Part shown: in pieces, positions 18,632-27,349 of the stretch
How the letters are laid out: every line of letters begins with the position of its first letter
Numbering within the stretch: the stretch's first letter is position 1
Position numbers and translations under genes: made by a program
Source of the DNA: JAMXLO01 sp963850535
GTDB lineage: Bacteria > Pseudomonadota > Alphaproteobacteria > Acetobacterales > Acetobacteraceae
NCBI GenBank assembly: GCA_963850535.1
Contig: CAWKMC010000021.1
Span: 62,001 to 126,000, forward strand
DNA length: 64,000 nucleotides
Direction: 5' to 3'
The notes under the pieces: generated by a model
Database searches by the model: none
Told to the model about the DNA's origin: nothing
What the model saw: only the letters and a program-made list of their open reading frames with translations

Positions 18632-19654
18632 TCAGTCGGTCTGCCGCAGCTTGTGAGTGACGCCGCGCGGGTCGCGCACCCGATCACCCGGTTCCAGATA
18701 GTCCGGACCGATCGGCACCTTGCCGTGTCCGCCGGGGATGTCGAGCACATATGTCGGCCATGCCAGGCCGGTCACACGGCCTCGGAGCTGCGCAAGCAAA
18801 CGGCGGCCTTCGCCGATAGGTACGCGGAAACGGGCTGTGCCGGGCGCGGGATCGAGCTGGTGCAGATAGTCCGGCTTGACGCGGGCAGCCAACATGGCGC
18901 GGAACAGGGCCTCCAGCGTTGCCGCATCGTCGTTGACGCCACGTAGCAGCACGGACTGGCCCAGGACCGGCACCGCGCGCGCCTGAATGCGTCGAAGCGC
19001 GCCGATCGCCTCGCCTGTCAGCTCGCACGGATGATTGGCGTGCAGCACGACCCACATGGACTTGGACGTTTCGAGCGCATCGGCGAGCGTTTCAGTGACC
19101 CGGGCCGGATCCGCCGTCGGCACACGTGTGTGCACGCGCAGCATTTCGATATGCGGTATCCCAGACAACGCGTTCACGATCGACGCCAGCCGCCGTGGCG
19201 ACAGCATAAGTGGATCGCCGCCGGTGAGGATGACCTCCCGGATCGCAGGTCTGGCCGCAAACCACGCGTAGGCGGCCTGCAATTCGGCTTCGCTTAACAG
19301 GCCACCGTCAGGGCCGACGTGCTCCCGACGGAAGCAGAACCGGCAATACACGGGACAGACCAACAGAGGCTTCAGCAGCGCACGGTCGGGATAGCGGTGC
19401 ACCACACCCTTGATCGGGGAAAAGGCGTCGTCCCCGATCGGGTCGGCGGTCTCATGCGGCGCGGTAAGCAACTCCGCCACGTTCGGAATGAACTGCAAGC
19501 CAATAGGGTCGTCACTCTGATCGATCTGCGTCTGCATCGCAGGTGTGATCGCAACGGCGTATCGCCGGATCACCGCGTCGATGGCGGTGCGCTCATCAGG
19601 TTGTACGTAGCCGGCGGCGATCAGTGCATCAGTGGTTGCTAGTGTGCGGTTCAT
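18632..19654 (-). CDS. epmB: EF-P beta-lysylation protein / lysine 2,3-aminomutase EpmB
   Basis: EpmB converts L-alpha-lysine to (R)-beta-lysine, which EpmA then attaches to EF-P. The 340-residue protein holds the radical SAM motif Cys100-x3-Cys104-x2-Cys107 (CPVYCRFCFRR), the family EVILTGGDPLML loop, and the PLP/lysine region near the end (YVLDIPGGHGKVPIGPDYL). The length is that of the short EpmB type and not of clostridial lysine aminomutase (over 400). ATG 19654 begins MNRTLATTDALIAAGYV, the usual start of the family. Location directly before efp supports the EF-P role. Confidence 0.92.
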   Translation of the reverse strand: MNRTLATTDALIAAGYVQPDERTAIDAVIRRYAVAITPAMQTQIDQSDDPIGLQFIPNVAELLTAPHETADPIGDDAFSPIKGVVHRYPDRALLKPLLVCPVYCRFCFRREHVGPDGGLLSEAELQAAYAWFAARPAIREVILTGGDPLMLSPRRLASIVNALSGIPHIEMLRVHTRVPTADPARVTETLADALETSKSMWVVLHANHPCELTGEAIGALRRIQARAVPVLGQSVLLRGVNDDAATLEALFRAMLAARVKPDYLHQLDPAPGTARFRVPIGEGRRLLAQLRGRVTGLAWPTYVLDIPGGHGKVPIGPDYLEPGDRVRDPRGVTHKLRQTD

Positions 19655-20091
19655 ACGAGTGAGATGTTCGCTGCAGGCCTGACTATCAGCAGCACGAGAT
19701 CGCACGCTGTCATGAGATATTTGTTCCGACCATCGTGCCCTGGCAACGCCAGCGCAACACATCTTTCATCAGCACTATCGAGAGCTCGGCGAGCCCGTAA
19801 CGGATGATCCGCTGGCGTATCTACTGGCGGCTTGCGCCCGGTTGGCAACCAAAGTCTGTGCCCGAGAGCAGCATCACAACTATCTGAAGAACGGTTCGGC
19901 CGAAAAGCGCCGCGGACGTCGGTGAGAGGCTGCACTGGCGAGCAGGTCTTGCTCGACGGAATAGCGAGGACTGGAGTAAGGAGCGAGAGCGTGATGCGGT
20001 AAAAGCCCGCTGCGCCGCGAGCCAACAAAGCGCTGGCTCAGAAGCCGACGTGCGTTCGGACGATCTAAAAAATAAGACGGGAGAAATCTTC
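19655..20091. other. 437-bp gap between epmB and the MFS gene
   Basis: The gap separates divergent genes and must hold their promoters. On the plus strand, 19716-19925 is a 70-codon open stretch ending in TGA with protein-like content (HYRELGEPVTDDPLAYLLAACARLA region) but without a start codon or ribosome-binding site; it could be a gene remnant. The minus-strand frame across the same bases is low-complexity and not convincing. No other structure was seen. Confidence 0.3.
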
Positions 20092-21369
20092 ATGTCAGCA
20101 GCAGCTGCCAACACCGTTTCCATTCCATGGTGGAAAGAACCAACTAAGGATCAATGGCTCGCCTGGGTCGCCGCTTGGCTCGGATGGACCCTCGATGCGT
20201 TCGACTTCACGATTTTCCTGCTGCTGATGGTGCCGATATCCAAGGACTTCGGTGTGCCACTAACCGAGGTCGCCATCGTCTTCACACTGACTTTGTGGAT
20301 GCGGCTGGTCGGCGCAACTGCGTCCGGCTGGCTCGCCGACCGGATCGGCCGCAAGAAGCCGTTGATGATCTCGATCGCTTGGTTCTCGGTCTGCAACCTA
20401 CTCGCGGGATTGGCGCCGAGTTTCTGGCTTCTGCTGCTGTTCCGCACAGTACTTGGCATTGGAATGGGCGCGGAATGGCCCGCCGGCGCTGCCCTGGCGA
20501 TGGAAACATGGCCGCAACGGTCGCGTGGCTTCATGGGCTCGGTGCTGCAGGGCTCCTGGGGGCTTGGAGCACTGCTATCCAGCGCCGCCTATGCTCTGCT
20601 GTATGATTCAATCGGCTGGCGCGGCTTGTTGCTGATCGGCGTGCTGCCCGCCCTGCTGATTGTCTACATCCGCATATTCGTAAAAGAGCCGGAGGTCTGG
20701 ATCGAGAATAGGCGCAAGCAGCGCGCCGAGAACCGCGAGTTCCGCATGCCGCTGTTCAGCATTTTCAAACGCGGCGTCCTCGCCAATACCCTCACGGCGT
20801 GCTGGCTGATGGCCAGCGCGTTCGTCGTTGGCTACTCGGTCGGCGGCATGTTCCCCTCTTACCTGCAGCGGGACCTTGGCCTTCCTACCAGCTCTGTCGC
20901 GCTGCCGATCATGTTGCAGAGCCTGGCGTTCTTCCTCTCGGCGATCCTCTGGGGCTGGTTCGCCGACCGCTTCGGCCGACGGCGGACGCTCATCATCACC
21001 GCCCTGGTGACGATCCCGATAACGCCGCTCTATCTGCTGACCACCGACTATTCGATGATCGTCGTGTTCTTCACCTTGCAGGGCTTCTTCGGCGGCGGTG
21101 GCATGCACACGCAATGGCCGCATTACCTGTCGGAGCGATTCCCAACCGAGGTGCGGGCGACAGCCACGGGCTTCTGCTATCATCAGGGGGCGATCTTCGG
21201 CGGCCTCGTGGCGCCGATCCTGTCTTACTTCGCCACCAGCTGGCACATGGGCTTCGCGATCCCGATGATGATCGGCACCACCGTCGCCGCCGGCTCGGTC
21301 TTCGCCTCTATGCTATTCAGCCCCGAAACGAAAGGCACTCAGTTGGTTTCGGATATTCAACTGGCGTGA
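20092..21369 (+). CDS. MFS transporter, sialate/lactate-type (SHS-like)
   Basis: The 425-residue protein has 12 predicted membrane helices. The first helix reads WTLDAFDFTIFLLLMVPI, typical of the SHS branch (sialate, lactate and other carboxylates with protons). Motif A appears twice, GWLADRIGRKKPL after helix 2 and GWFADRFGRRRTL after helix 8. ATG 20092 follows GGGAGAA (20079-20085). The exact substrate is unknown; carboxylates fit the nearby glycolate genes but this is weak. It stands alone, divergent from epmB. Confidence 0.8.
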   Translation: MSAAAANTVSIPWWKEPTKDQWLAWVAAWLGWTLDAFDFTIFLLLMVPISKDFGVPLTEVAIVFTLTLWMRLVGATASGWLADRIGRKKPLMISIAWFSVCNLLAGLAPSFWLLLLFRTVLGIGMGAEWPAGAALAMETWPQRSRGFMGSVLQGSWGLGALLSSAAYALLYDSIGWRGLLLIGVLPALLIVYIRIFVKEPEVWIENRRKQRAENREFRMPLFSIFKRGVLANTLTACWLMASAFVVGYSVGGMFPSYLQRDLGLPTSSVALPIMLQSLAFFLSAILWGWFADRFGRRRTLIITALVTIPITPLYLLTTDYSMIVVFFTLQGFFGGGGMHTQWPHYLSERFPTEVRATATGFCYHQGAIFGGLVAPILSYFATSWHMGFAIPMMIGTTVAAGSVFASMLFSPETKGTQLVSDIQLA

Positions 21370-21477
21370 CGGATGACCCAGGTCGAGGGCGCATCAGTTT
21401 GCACGGGCGCCCCGACTTGCCGCCGCACTGGGCAGATGTTCTTAATTCGTTCTCCAGCGTGCATTACGATCCCTCGC

Positions 21478-21714
21478 ATGCCCGAGCAACCAGCCCTCTC
21501 GCCCGCGGACGCCGACGATCTGCGCCAGGCACTCGCCTTCGCATTGACCTTCGATGGCCGAAAGCGGTTTCGCCATGCCGACGAGATCGCCGCTCGGATA
21601 ACGGCTGACCACCTTGTCCGTTATCTCGAGATGGCGGGATATGTGGTGATGAGGCGGCCTGGTCGCGGCGACTTTGCCGCGGTGGCGCGCGGAGCGGGAC
21701 CGGTCAGCCGATAG
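21478..21714 (+). CDS. Small conserved-looking hypothetical protein
   Basis: A 78-residue soluble protein (MPEQPALSPADADDLRQALA start, KRFRHADEIAARITADHLVRY middle, VVMRRPG end). Helical content with regularly spaced charged residues and a normal GC-rich codon pattern suggest a real gene. ATG 21478 was chosen over the upstream ATG 21373 because the 35 residues before it are unlike protein (Cys/Thr/Pro mix). I do not recognise a family. Confidence 0.5.
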   Translation: MPEQPALSPADADDLRQALAFALTFDGRKRFRHADEIAARITADHLVRYLEMAGYVVMRRPGRGDFAAVARGAGPVSR

Positions 21715-21731
21715 CCCGGGCCGTGACGCCG

Positions 21732-21905
21732 TCAGTAGTGCCAATAGCCTCCGCCGCCGAACAGCAGCAAGAGAATGACGATCAGCAGGATGAGGCCGAG
21801 CCCACCGCCATAATGGCGGCCGCCATAGTATCCGGAGCGATAACCATAATACCCTCCGCCACCAAACAGCAGCACGATGATCAGGATCAGCAGAATAAGG
21901 CCCAT
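21732..21905 (-). CDS. 57-residue membrane protein, DUF3309-like, internally duplicated
   Basis: The protein consists of two near-identical halves: MGLILLILIIVLLFGGGGYYGY and GLGLILLIVILLLLFGGGGYWHY, joined by a Gly/Tyr-rich loop (RSGYYGGRHYGG). Each half is one membrane helix followed by GGGGY. This resembles the short DUF3309 proteins of alphaproteobacteria, whose function is not established. An AGAAAGGGC ribosome-binding site precedes ATG 21905. It is divergent from epmA, 112 bp away. Confidence 0.7.
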   Translation of the reverse strand: MGLILLILIIVLLFGGGGYYGYRSGYYGGRHYGGGLGLILLIVILLLLFGGGGYWHY

Positions 21906-22017
21906 ATCAAATGCCCTTTCTCCATTGACCCTGCTGGATTCGGCAATGAGAAAGGTGATGACGTGGCGTAATGATGGCGATGCGACGGCGGCATCGGTTC
22001 TGACGTAACGTTGATCA

Positions 22018-23007
22018 ATGCAGTCCAGTTGGCACCCTGACCGTCTCGCCGCGCGCATGCCGTTCCTGCATCGACGAAGCCAGCTGACCTTGGCCACGCG
22101 CGCGTTCTTCAGTGCGCACGGCTATACAGAAGTGGAGACACCGTACGCCGTTACCGCGCCGGGCGAGGAAGTCCACCTGCGCGCCTTCCGTACAGAACGC
22201 GAGACGCCCGACAACTCCCGGCAGACGCTCTGGCTGCATACCAGCCCTGAGTTCGCCATGAAGAAGCTGCTGGTCGCCGGCGCTGGCCCGATTTTCCAGC
22301 TTGCTCGCGTCTGGCGAAATGGCGAGGGCAGCGACCTGCATGCTCCTGAGTTCACCATGCTGGAATGGTATCGTCCCGGGGCGGACATCGGCTCACTGAT
22401 CGACGAGACTGAGGACTATTTGCGCGCGATGCTGCCGCCCGTTGTCAACTGCCGCGGCGTCACCACTGATCTGTCGAGGATGGAGCGCTTGACGGTGGCG
22501 GAGGCGTTTTCCCGCTACGCCGGCGTCGATGTGTTGCGGACAGCGGAGGATGCATCTGCTCTCGCATCCGACGCAGCGGTCAGGCTGCGGGACGGCGAGA
22601 CGTGGGAGGATCTGTTCTTCCGCCTGTTGCTCGAACGGGTCGAACCTCATCTGGGGCGGACACACCCGACGTTCCTCACCCATTGGCCAGCGGCGCAGGC
22701 GGCCCTGGCTCGCCGCGATCCGCGCGATCCTCGCGTGGCCGAGAGGTTTGAGCTGTTCCTCTGCGGCATCGAATTGGCCAACGCCTTCGTCGAGCTCACC
22801 GACGCTGCCGAACAGCGTGCTCGCTTCGAAGCGGATCGCGCGCGGCGCCACGCGACATCAGGCCCCGACTGGCAGTTGGACGAAGACTTCCTGGCAGCAC
22901 TTGCATTCGGCATGCCGCCGTCCGCGGGCATCGCGCTAGGGTTTGACCGCCTAGCAATGATCGCGTCCGGCGCCAGCCGCATCAACCAGGTGCTCTGGCT
23001 GGACTAA
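22018..23007 (+). CDS. epmA: EF-P lysine--lysine ligase EpmA (PoxA/GenX)
   Basis: EpmA is a truncated class II lysyl-tRNA synthetase without the anticodon-binding domain; it attaches beta-lysine to the EF-P lysine. The 329-residue protein has motif 2 (FQLARVWRNGEG..HAPEFTMLEWY) and motif 3 (GIALGFDRLAMIASG), and the ending INQVLWLD. The length excludes a full LysRS (about 500). ATG 22018 fits the family N-terminus (RMPFLHRRSQLTLATRAFF). With efp and epmB at 18.0-19.7 kb the pathway is complete in this locus; no epmC was seen. Confidence 0.94.
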   Translation: MQSSWHPDRLAARMPFLHRRSQLTLATRAFFSAHGYTEVETPYAVTAPGEEVHLRAFRTERETPDNSRQTLWLHTSPEFAMKKLLVAGAGPIFQLARVWRNGEGSDLHAPEFTMLEWYRPGADIGSLIDETEDYLRAMLPPVVNCRGVTTDLSRMERLTVAEAFSRYAGVDVLRTAEDASALASDAAVRLRDGETWEDLFFRLLLERVEPHLGRTHPTFLTHWPAAQAALARRDPRDPRVAERFELFLCGIELANAFVELTDAAEQRARFEADRARRHATSGPDWQLDEDFLAALAFGMPPSAGIALGFDRLAMIASGASRINQVLWLD

Positions 23008-23063
23008 CCGTTTCGTAACCGGTTCGGAAGCAACCATTGTGGTCCACAGCCATGGAGCCGTGT

Positions 23064-23210
23064 ATGTCCCCGGTTGCTGATGATTTTGCTGCTATTACCC
23101 AACGACTGAAGGAGATTGAGCGAGAGGCGGCCGCAGAAGCCGCCGCCCGCGCCCGTCGTAACGAGATCGAACGCCAGTCAAACGACGCCTACGAAGACAT
23201 CGCCGCCTAA
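23064..23210 (+). CDS. Small charged protein, paralogue of the 12.9 kb gene
   Basis: A 48-residue protein with the start MSPVADDFAAITQRLKEIE and a long Ala/Glu/Arg helix after it. The first 19 residues match the protein at 12892 at 10 positions (M, V, DDFA, I, R, EI). Both genes also share CCGGTTCG about 30-40 bases before the ATG. No membrane segment. Function unknown; a helical, possibly self-associating micro-protein. Confidence 0.5.
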   Translation: MSPVADDFAAITQRLKEIEREAAAEAAARARRNEIERQSNDAYEDIAA

Positions 23211-23217
23211 CGCAGGC

Positions 23218-23989
23218 TTAGTGGAACGCCAAAACCGGAAACTGCAGACACAACGTCTCGGCGCCACCATTCCCTGCCGTCACTGTCAGCGCGCCATCGT
23301 CGGGACCGACGAAAACACAGGAATTCGGCGGCAATAACGCCGCTCCGCGCGCTGACGCGGAACCGGACAGCACGATCCAGAACTGTCCGCCACCCGTGCC
23401 AGGATCGGGACCGGTCATGCGCGCACCGGCCGGCAGGCGATAGCGCCACGTCGCCATGCCGTCCGGTGTTTGTTCAATGACCGTGGTGCACGACAGGTTT
23501 GTGGTGCTGGCCAGGTCTGCCGGCAGAGCGACCGGCATTGGCGGGGATGTCGCTTCGCGGTGCTGATGGTTCTGCCGGCGCGCCGCGCGCAACTGGTCCC
23601 GCGCGCTGGGCATGTAGCGTGCGCCTGAATCCCAGGTATTGCGCAAAGTGAACCAGGAGATGCCGTCATCCTGGGCGACGATCGGACCATAGGCCGACCA
23701 TGCGTCGGTGTAGTGCACCGCCACTGATCCGACATCGTGCGTACCAAGACGGCCGCCGCCCTGCACCACCACCTGATACTGATCGCGCTTGGTGGAAGTG
23801 CGGCTTGACCACCGCGTGCGGATCCTTCTCCACCAGGAACGCCATCGGATACAGCACGCCTGCCTCGGGCGCGGCCTGGCCCTGCTTCAGCGTGTTGCGG
23901 TTCTCACCGATGAAGGTGGTGTGCCAGCCATAGGTGGTCTTGCGTCGCGTGGTCTCGCGGGCGACTTCGCTGTTTGCCGTCAGGATCAT
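23218..23989 (-). CDS. Cupin-type protein, one frameshift
   Basis: Frame-corrected length 256 residues. The N-terminal half has a cupin core (DPHAVVKPHFHQA with the metal-binding His pattern H-x-H, then QYQVVVQGGGRLG and VAVHYTDAWSAYGP), and the C-terminal half looks like a second beta-barrel (GGGQFWIVLSGSA..ALLPPNSCVFVGPDD), so a bicupin is likely. The frame breaks at 23785-23788, where one extra base splits HFHQA from DQYQ. It is divergent from the DUF59-amidohydrolase genes, 131 bp away. A dioxygenase or isomerase role is possible, but the substrate is unknown. Confidence 0.65.
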
Positions 23990-24120
23990 GGGTGTTCCTT
24001 TCCACCTCAGCCTACGCCGTGAACCTCATAGTGCAAGCGTTGCCGATCGCGCTTGTCAGAGCCACAACGTCGAGCGTAGCCTTCGTGATAGAAGCTGAAA
24101 GCGTCAGCCCTGGGGGGATA

Positions 24121-24866
24121 ATGCTGATCGAGTTCGACGCCGGCCAGGACGGCGCGACAATCCTGGCGCGGCTCGCGACAGTGCTCGACCCTGAACTGGA
24201 CCAATCCATCGTCGAACTGGGCTTTGTTCAGGAGGTGCGCGTCCATAACAAGCATGCGAAGGTGGCGTTGCAGCTACCCACCAGTTGGTGTGCGATGAAC
24301 TTCGCCTTCCTGATGGCGGCGGACGTGCGCAAGGTGCTGTTGGCAACAGATGGCATTGAGCAGGTCAGCGTCTGTCTGGGCGACCATTGTGCGGCTGAGG
24401 AAATCGAAGGCGCAGTCAATCAAGGAAAGTCGTTTTCGGATGCCTTTTCGGGCGAGGCGGCGGGCAGTCTGGCCGATCTTAGAGCCACTTTCCTGCGCAA
24501 GGGCTTCCTGGTCCGACAGGAGCGCCTGTTGCAGCAACTACTCGATACCGGTTGGCCGCCCGAGGGAATTGTCCGCCTATGTGTGCATGAAGGGATGCGT
24601 ATAGCCACCGTCGAGGTGGTTAAGCGGTACTGGAGCGCCGAGCCGAGCTCGGCTTGGACTGTTCACCTTCAGCACCGCTGATCGTGGATGAAAGCGGCGC
24701 AGTGATAGCGGCAGACAGGTTGGAAGCTTACTACCAGCAAATCCGGACGGTTCGGGTCGCTTTGGAAGCCAATGGTGCATTCTGTCGAGTCATGCTCGCC
24801 AAGCGCATCGCATCCGGCCCGGCGGACACAACTCGAAGCAAGGGGGAGGCCAATGTACAGGCATGA
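24121..24866 (+). CDS. DUF59 (MIP18/PaaD-like) iron-sulfur assembly protein with C-terminal extension, one frameshift
   Basis: The first 90 residues are a DUF59 domain: VLDPELDQSIVELGFVQEVRV, followed by VALQLPTSWCAMNFAFLMAADVR. Such proteins help assemble metal or Fe-S centres in target enzymes. A helical extension follows. The frame breaks at 24644 (one base missing); restoring it continues into ELGLDCSPSAPLIVDESG and gives 248 residues. GGGGGG ends 3 bases before ATG 24121. The stop overlaps the amidohydrolase start by 14 bp. A DUF59 protein paired with this kind of amidohydrolase is known to me from soluble diiron monooxygenase operons, but no monooxygenase lies here. Confidence 0.7.
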
Positions 24867-25875
24867 CGGCCAGGATATTTTCGTCATCGACTGGTCACAC
24901 CCACTTCTGGGATGCGCGGCCTGAGAACTGGCGTAACAACTACGGCGAAAGCTGGATCAGGTGCTTTTACGCCTACCACAGCGCCTTAAGTCCTGCCGAA
25001 GTGGTTTGGCCGTTCGAAAAATTCTGCCACTACGGCGAAGCGGCCATTGTCAACGACCTGTTTCGGGATGGCTATGTCGATATGGCCATCCTGAACTCGA
25101 CCTATCTGCACGAGTTCTATCAACAAGGGCTTCAACACTCACGTGCAGAACTTTGCCGTAAAGCAGAAGCACCCAGATCGGTTCCTGCTGTGTGGGTCAT
25201 TCGATCCGCGCGACGAGGAGAAGGGTCTGGATGCGATGCGCCAGATGATGGCCGAGTATCCGATCAGCGGGCTCAAACTATATACGGCTGAATGGCGGGG
25301 CACGTCCCGAGGTTGGCGGCTCAACGACCCTTGGGCATATAAGTATCTGGAACTGGCCCAAAAGCTTGGGATCAAGAATATCCACATCCATAAGGGGCCG
25401 ACGGTTTATCCGCTGAGCCTGGATGCGTTCGATGTCCGCGACGTCGATTATGCGGCTACCGATTTCCCCGAACTCAATTTCATCGTCGAGCACGTCGGGC
25501 TGCCGCGCCTGGACGATTTCTGCTGGATCGCCGCACAGGAACCGAATGTCTATGCAGGGCTGTCGGTGGCGTCGGCGTTCGTGCATCTGCGCCCTCGGTA
25601 CTTCGGCGAAATACTGGGCAATCTGCTCTTCTGGCTTGGTCCGGATCGAATTTGCTTCGGCAGCGACTATGCGATCTGGACGCCGAAATGGCTCATTGAG
25701 AAGTTCATGGCATATGAATTTCCAGATGATCTGAAGCAGGAATACCACGCGGATCTGACGCCGGAGCTGAAGCGGAAGATACTTGGGTGAGAACGCGGCG
25801 CGGCTTTATGGCATCGACATACCAGCTCAAACGGAAAAGCTCAAACAGGACGGGATCGGCCTGGCAGTCGCCTGA
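24853..25875 (+). CDS. Amidohydrolase family 2 (PF04909) protein, three frameshifts
   Basis: Frame-corrected length 339 residues. Metal-binding GHTHFWD lies near the N-terminus (residues about 14-20), followed by GLKLYTAEW, NIHIHKGPT, LNFIVEHVGLPRLDDF and CFGSDYAIWTPKW, a complete set for a metal-dependent TIM-barrel hydrolase or decarboxylase. One extra base each at 24892 (T), 25121 (C) and 25788 (T) breaks the frame; removing them restores an uninterrupted protein that ends ENAARLYGIDIPAQ... It closely resembles the amidohydrolase encoded beside propane/binuclear-iron monooxygenases in actinobacteria. The reaction is unknown. Confidence 0.82.
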
Positions 25876-25990
25876 GCCCTCAGCGCCGGCGCGGACACCT
25901 GCTACGGCGCGTGCCGCTACCACGCGGTGGCGGCCTTTCGTTCTTCATGTAAGAAGAACCCCTCCGTAGTAAGATGCGATTGCGCTTTCG

Positions 25991-26020
25991 CAAGTTTGGA
26001 ATTTTATCATTCTAAACTTG
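25991..26020. promoter_or_regulatory. 30-bp AT-rich inverted repeat, probable operator
   Basis: The left arm CAAGTTTGGAAT (25991-26002) and right arm ATTCTAAACTTG (26009-26020) are complementary at 11 of 12 positions around a 6-base TTTATC centre. A TTGACA hexamer (26018-26023) overlaps the right arm. It lies 146 bp before the methyltransferase start in an AT-rich pocket of a GC-rich window, and no run of T follows, so a repressor-binding site is more likely than a terminator. The cognate regulator is not in the window. Confidence 0.55.
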
Positions 26021-26166
26021 ACAACCACATTTCGTCCACAGCAACCTCATAAGCCGGGAGAGACCTGGGAGAACGGCACTGAAGTCAGCGGCCGCAAGGC
26101 TCGCCTGACGAATGCTGTCATGCGCGGCTGGTCCCTCGAAGAGCAGAATACAAACAGGGGGAATAC

Positions 26167-27225
26167 ATGGCGACAGTTGACGACACGAAACTACATCAAC
26201 TCATTGGTCAAATGCTTAACGACCTGGGCGGCGCGGCCAGTGTCGCAATGGTCCGTATGGGCGACGCACTCGGCCTCTACAAGACGCTTAACGAAAAGGG
26301 CAGCATGACGTGCGACGAACTTGCAGCCGCCGCAAATGTGCATCCACGATACCTGCGTGAGTGGCTGTCACAACAAACGGCATCGAGCTATCTGACCTAC
26401 AATTCAGCATCCAAGAAATTCACCTTGCCGCCCGAGCAGGCAATGATGTTCGCCATCGAAGAAAGCCCTGTCGCAATGATGGGCGCGTTCGATGCAATTG
26501 TGGCGTGGCAGGAAGTTCAGGGAAAAGTCCAAGATGCATTTAAGAACGGCGGAGGCGTAGCATGGGGCGACCATGGTCCATGCCTGTTCTGTTCCACGGC
26601 AAGGTTCTTCCGCCCCGGCTATCTCCACAATCTGGTCCAGAATTGGCTGCCGGCCCTGGATGGCGTAGAGGCCAAGCTGCGCGAGGGCGCCAAGGTGGCC
26701 GACGTCGGTTGTGGCCACGGCTGGTCAACCGTCTTCATGGCGCAGGCTTTCCCGAATTCGAAGTTCATCGGTTACGATTTCCATCCAGGTTCAATTGAGC
26801 AGGCAAAGGCGCACGCACGGGAACACGAGTGTGAGCAACGTCGAGTTCCATGTCGGCACCGCCAAAGAGTATCCCGGCAACGAATTCGACCTGGTGGCGT
26901 TCTTCGATTGCCTGCACGACATGGGCGATCCCGCCGGTGCCGCTGCGCACGTCAAGCAGTCGCTGAAGCCGGATGGTACCTGGATGATCGTCGAGCCGAT
27001 GGCTGGTGACCGGATGGAGGACAACATGAACCCCATCGGTCGGATCTACTACGCAGCGTCCACGCTTGTTTGCGTGCCGACCTCGCTCGCCCAAGAGGTA
27101 GGCGCTGCCTTGGTGCGCAGGCCGGCGAGGCGAAGCTCCGGGAGGTCATCACTGCGGGTGGCTTCAGCAAGGTCCGGCGTGCCACGGAAACGCCGTTTAA
27201 CATGGTCTTAGAGGCCCGCGCTTAG
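26167..27225 (+). CDS. SAM-dependent methyltransferase with N-terminal winged-helix domain, two frameshifts
   Basis: Frame-corrected length 352 residues. Residues 1-100 form a helical/winged-helix dimerisation domain (GLYKTLNEKGSMTCDELAAA, VHPRYLREWLSQQ), and the catalytic Rossmann domain follows with the SAM loop VADVGCGHGWSTVFMAQAFP, FIGYDFHPGSIEQA, DLVAFFDCLHDMGDP and LKPDGTWMIVEPM. One extra A at 26828 splits AREHG from VSNVEFHVG; a missing base near 27112 splits AAL from GAQAGEAKLREVIT. The GGGGGAATAC ribosome-binding region precedes ATG 26167. The first half is visibly less GC-rich than the rest of the window. Confidence 0.8.
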
Positions 27226-27349
27226 CTTCCACCACGCAAGGCCGGGACCAATCGTGTTCCGGCCTTGGACCGGCTATGCCGCACAGCCTGTCGTCGCAGA
27301 CCGGCCGAACCAGCAACGTCCGATGTTCCGACAGAAAATGGAGTGCGAA

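Noticed and set aside
18623..18640. tRNA-like text GCCGTTAGCTCAGTCGGT
   Set aside because: It looks like the D-arm start of a tRNA, but the following 60 bases are the coding 3' end of epmB and form no anticodon or T-arm (no GGTTCRA).
17966..18946. 326-codon plus-strand open frame
   Set aside because: Runs antisense to efp and epmB, both of which have complete motifs.
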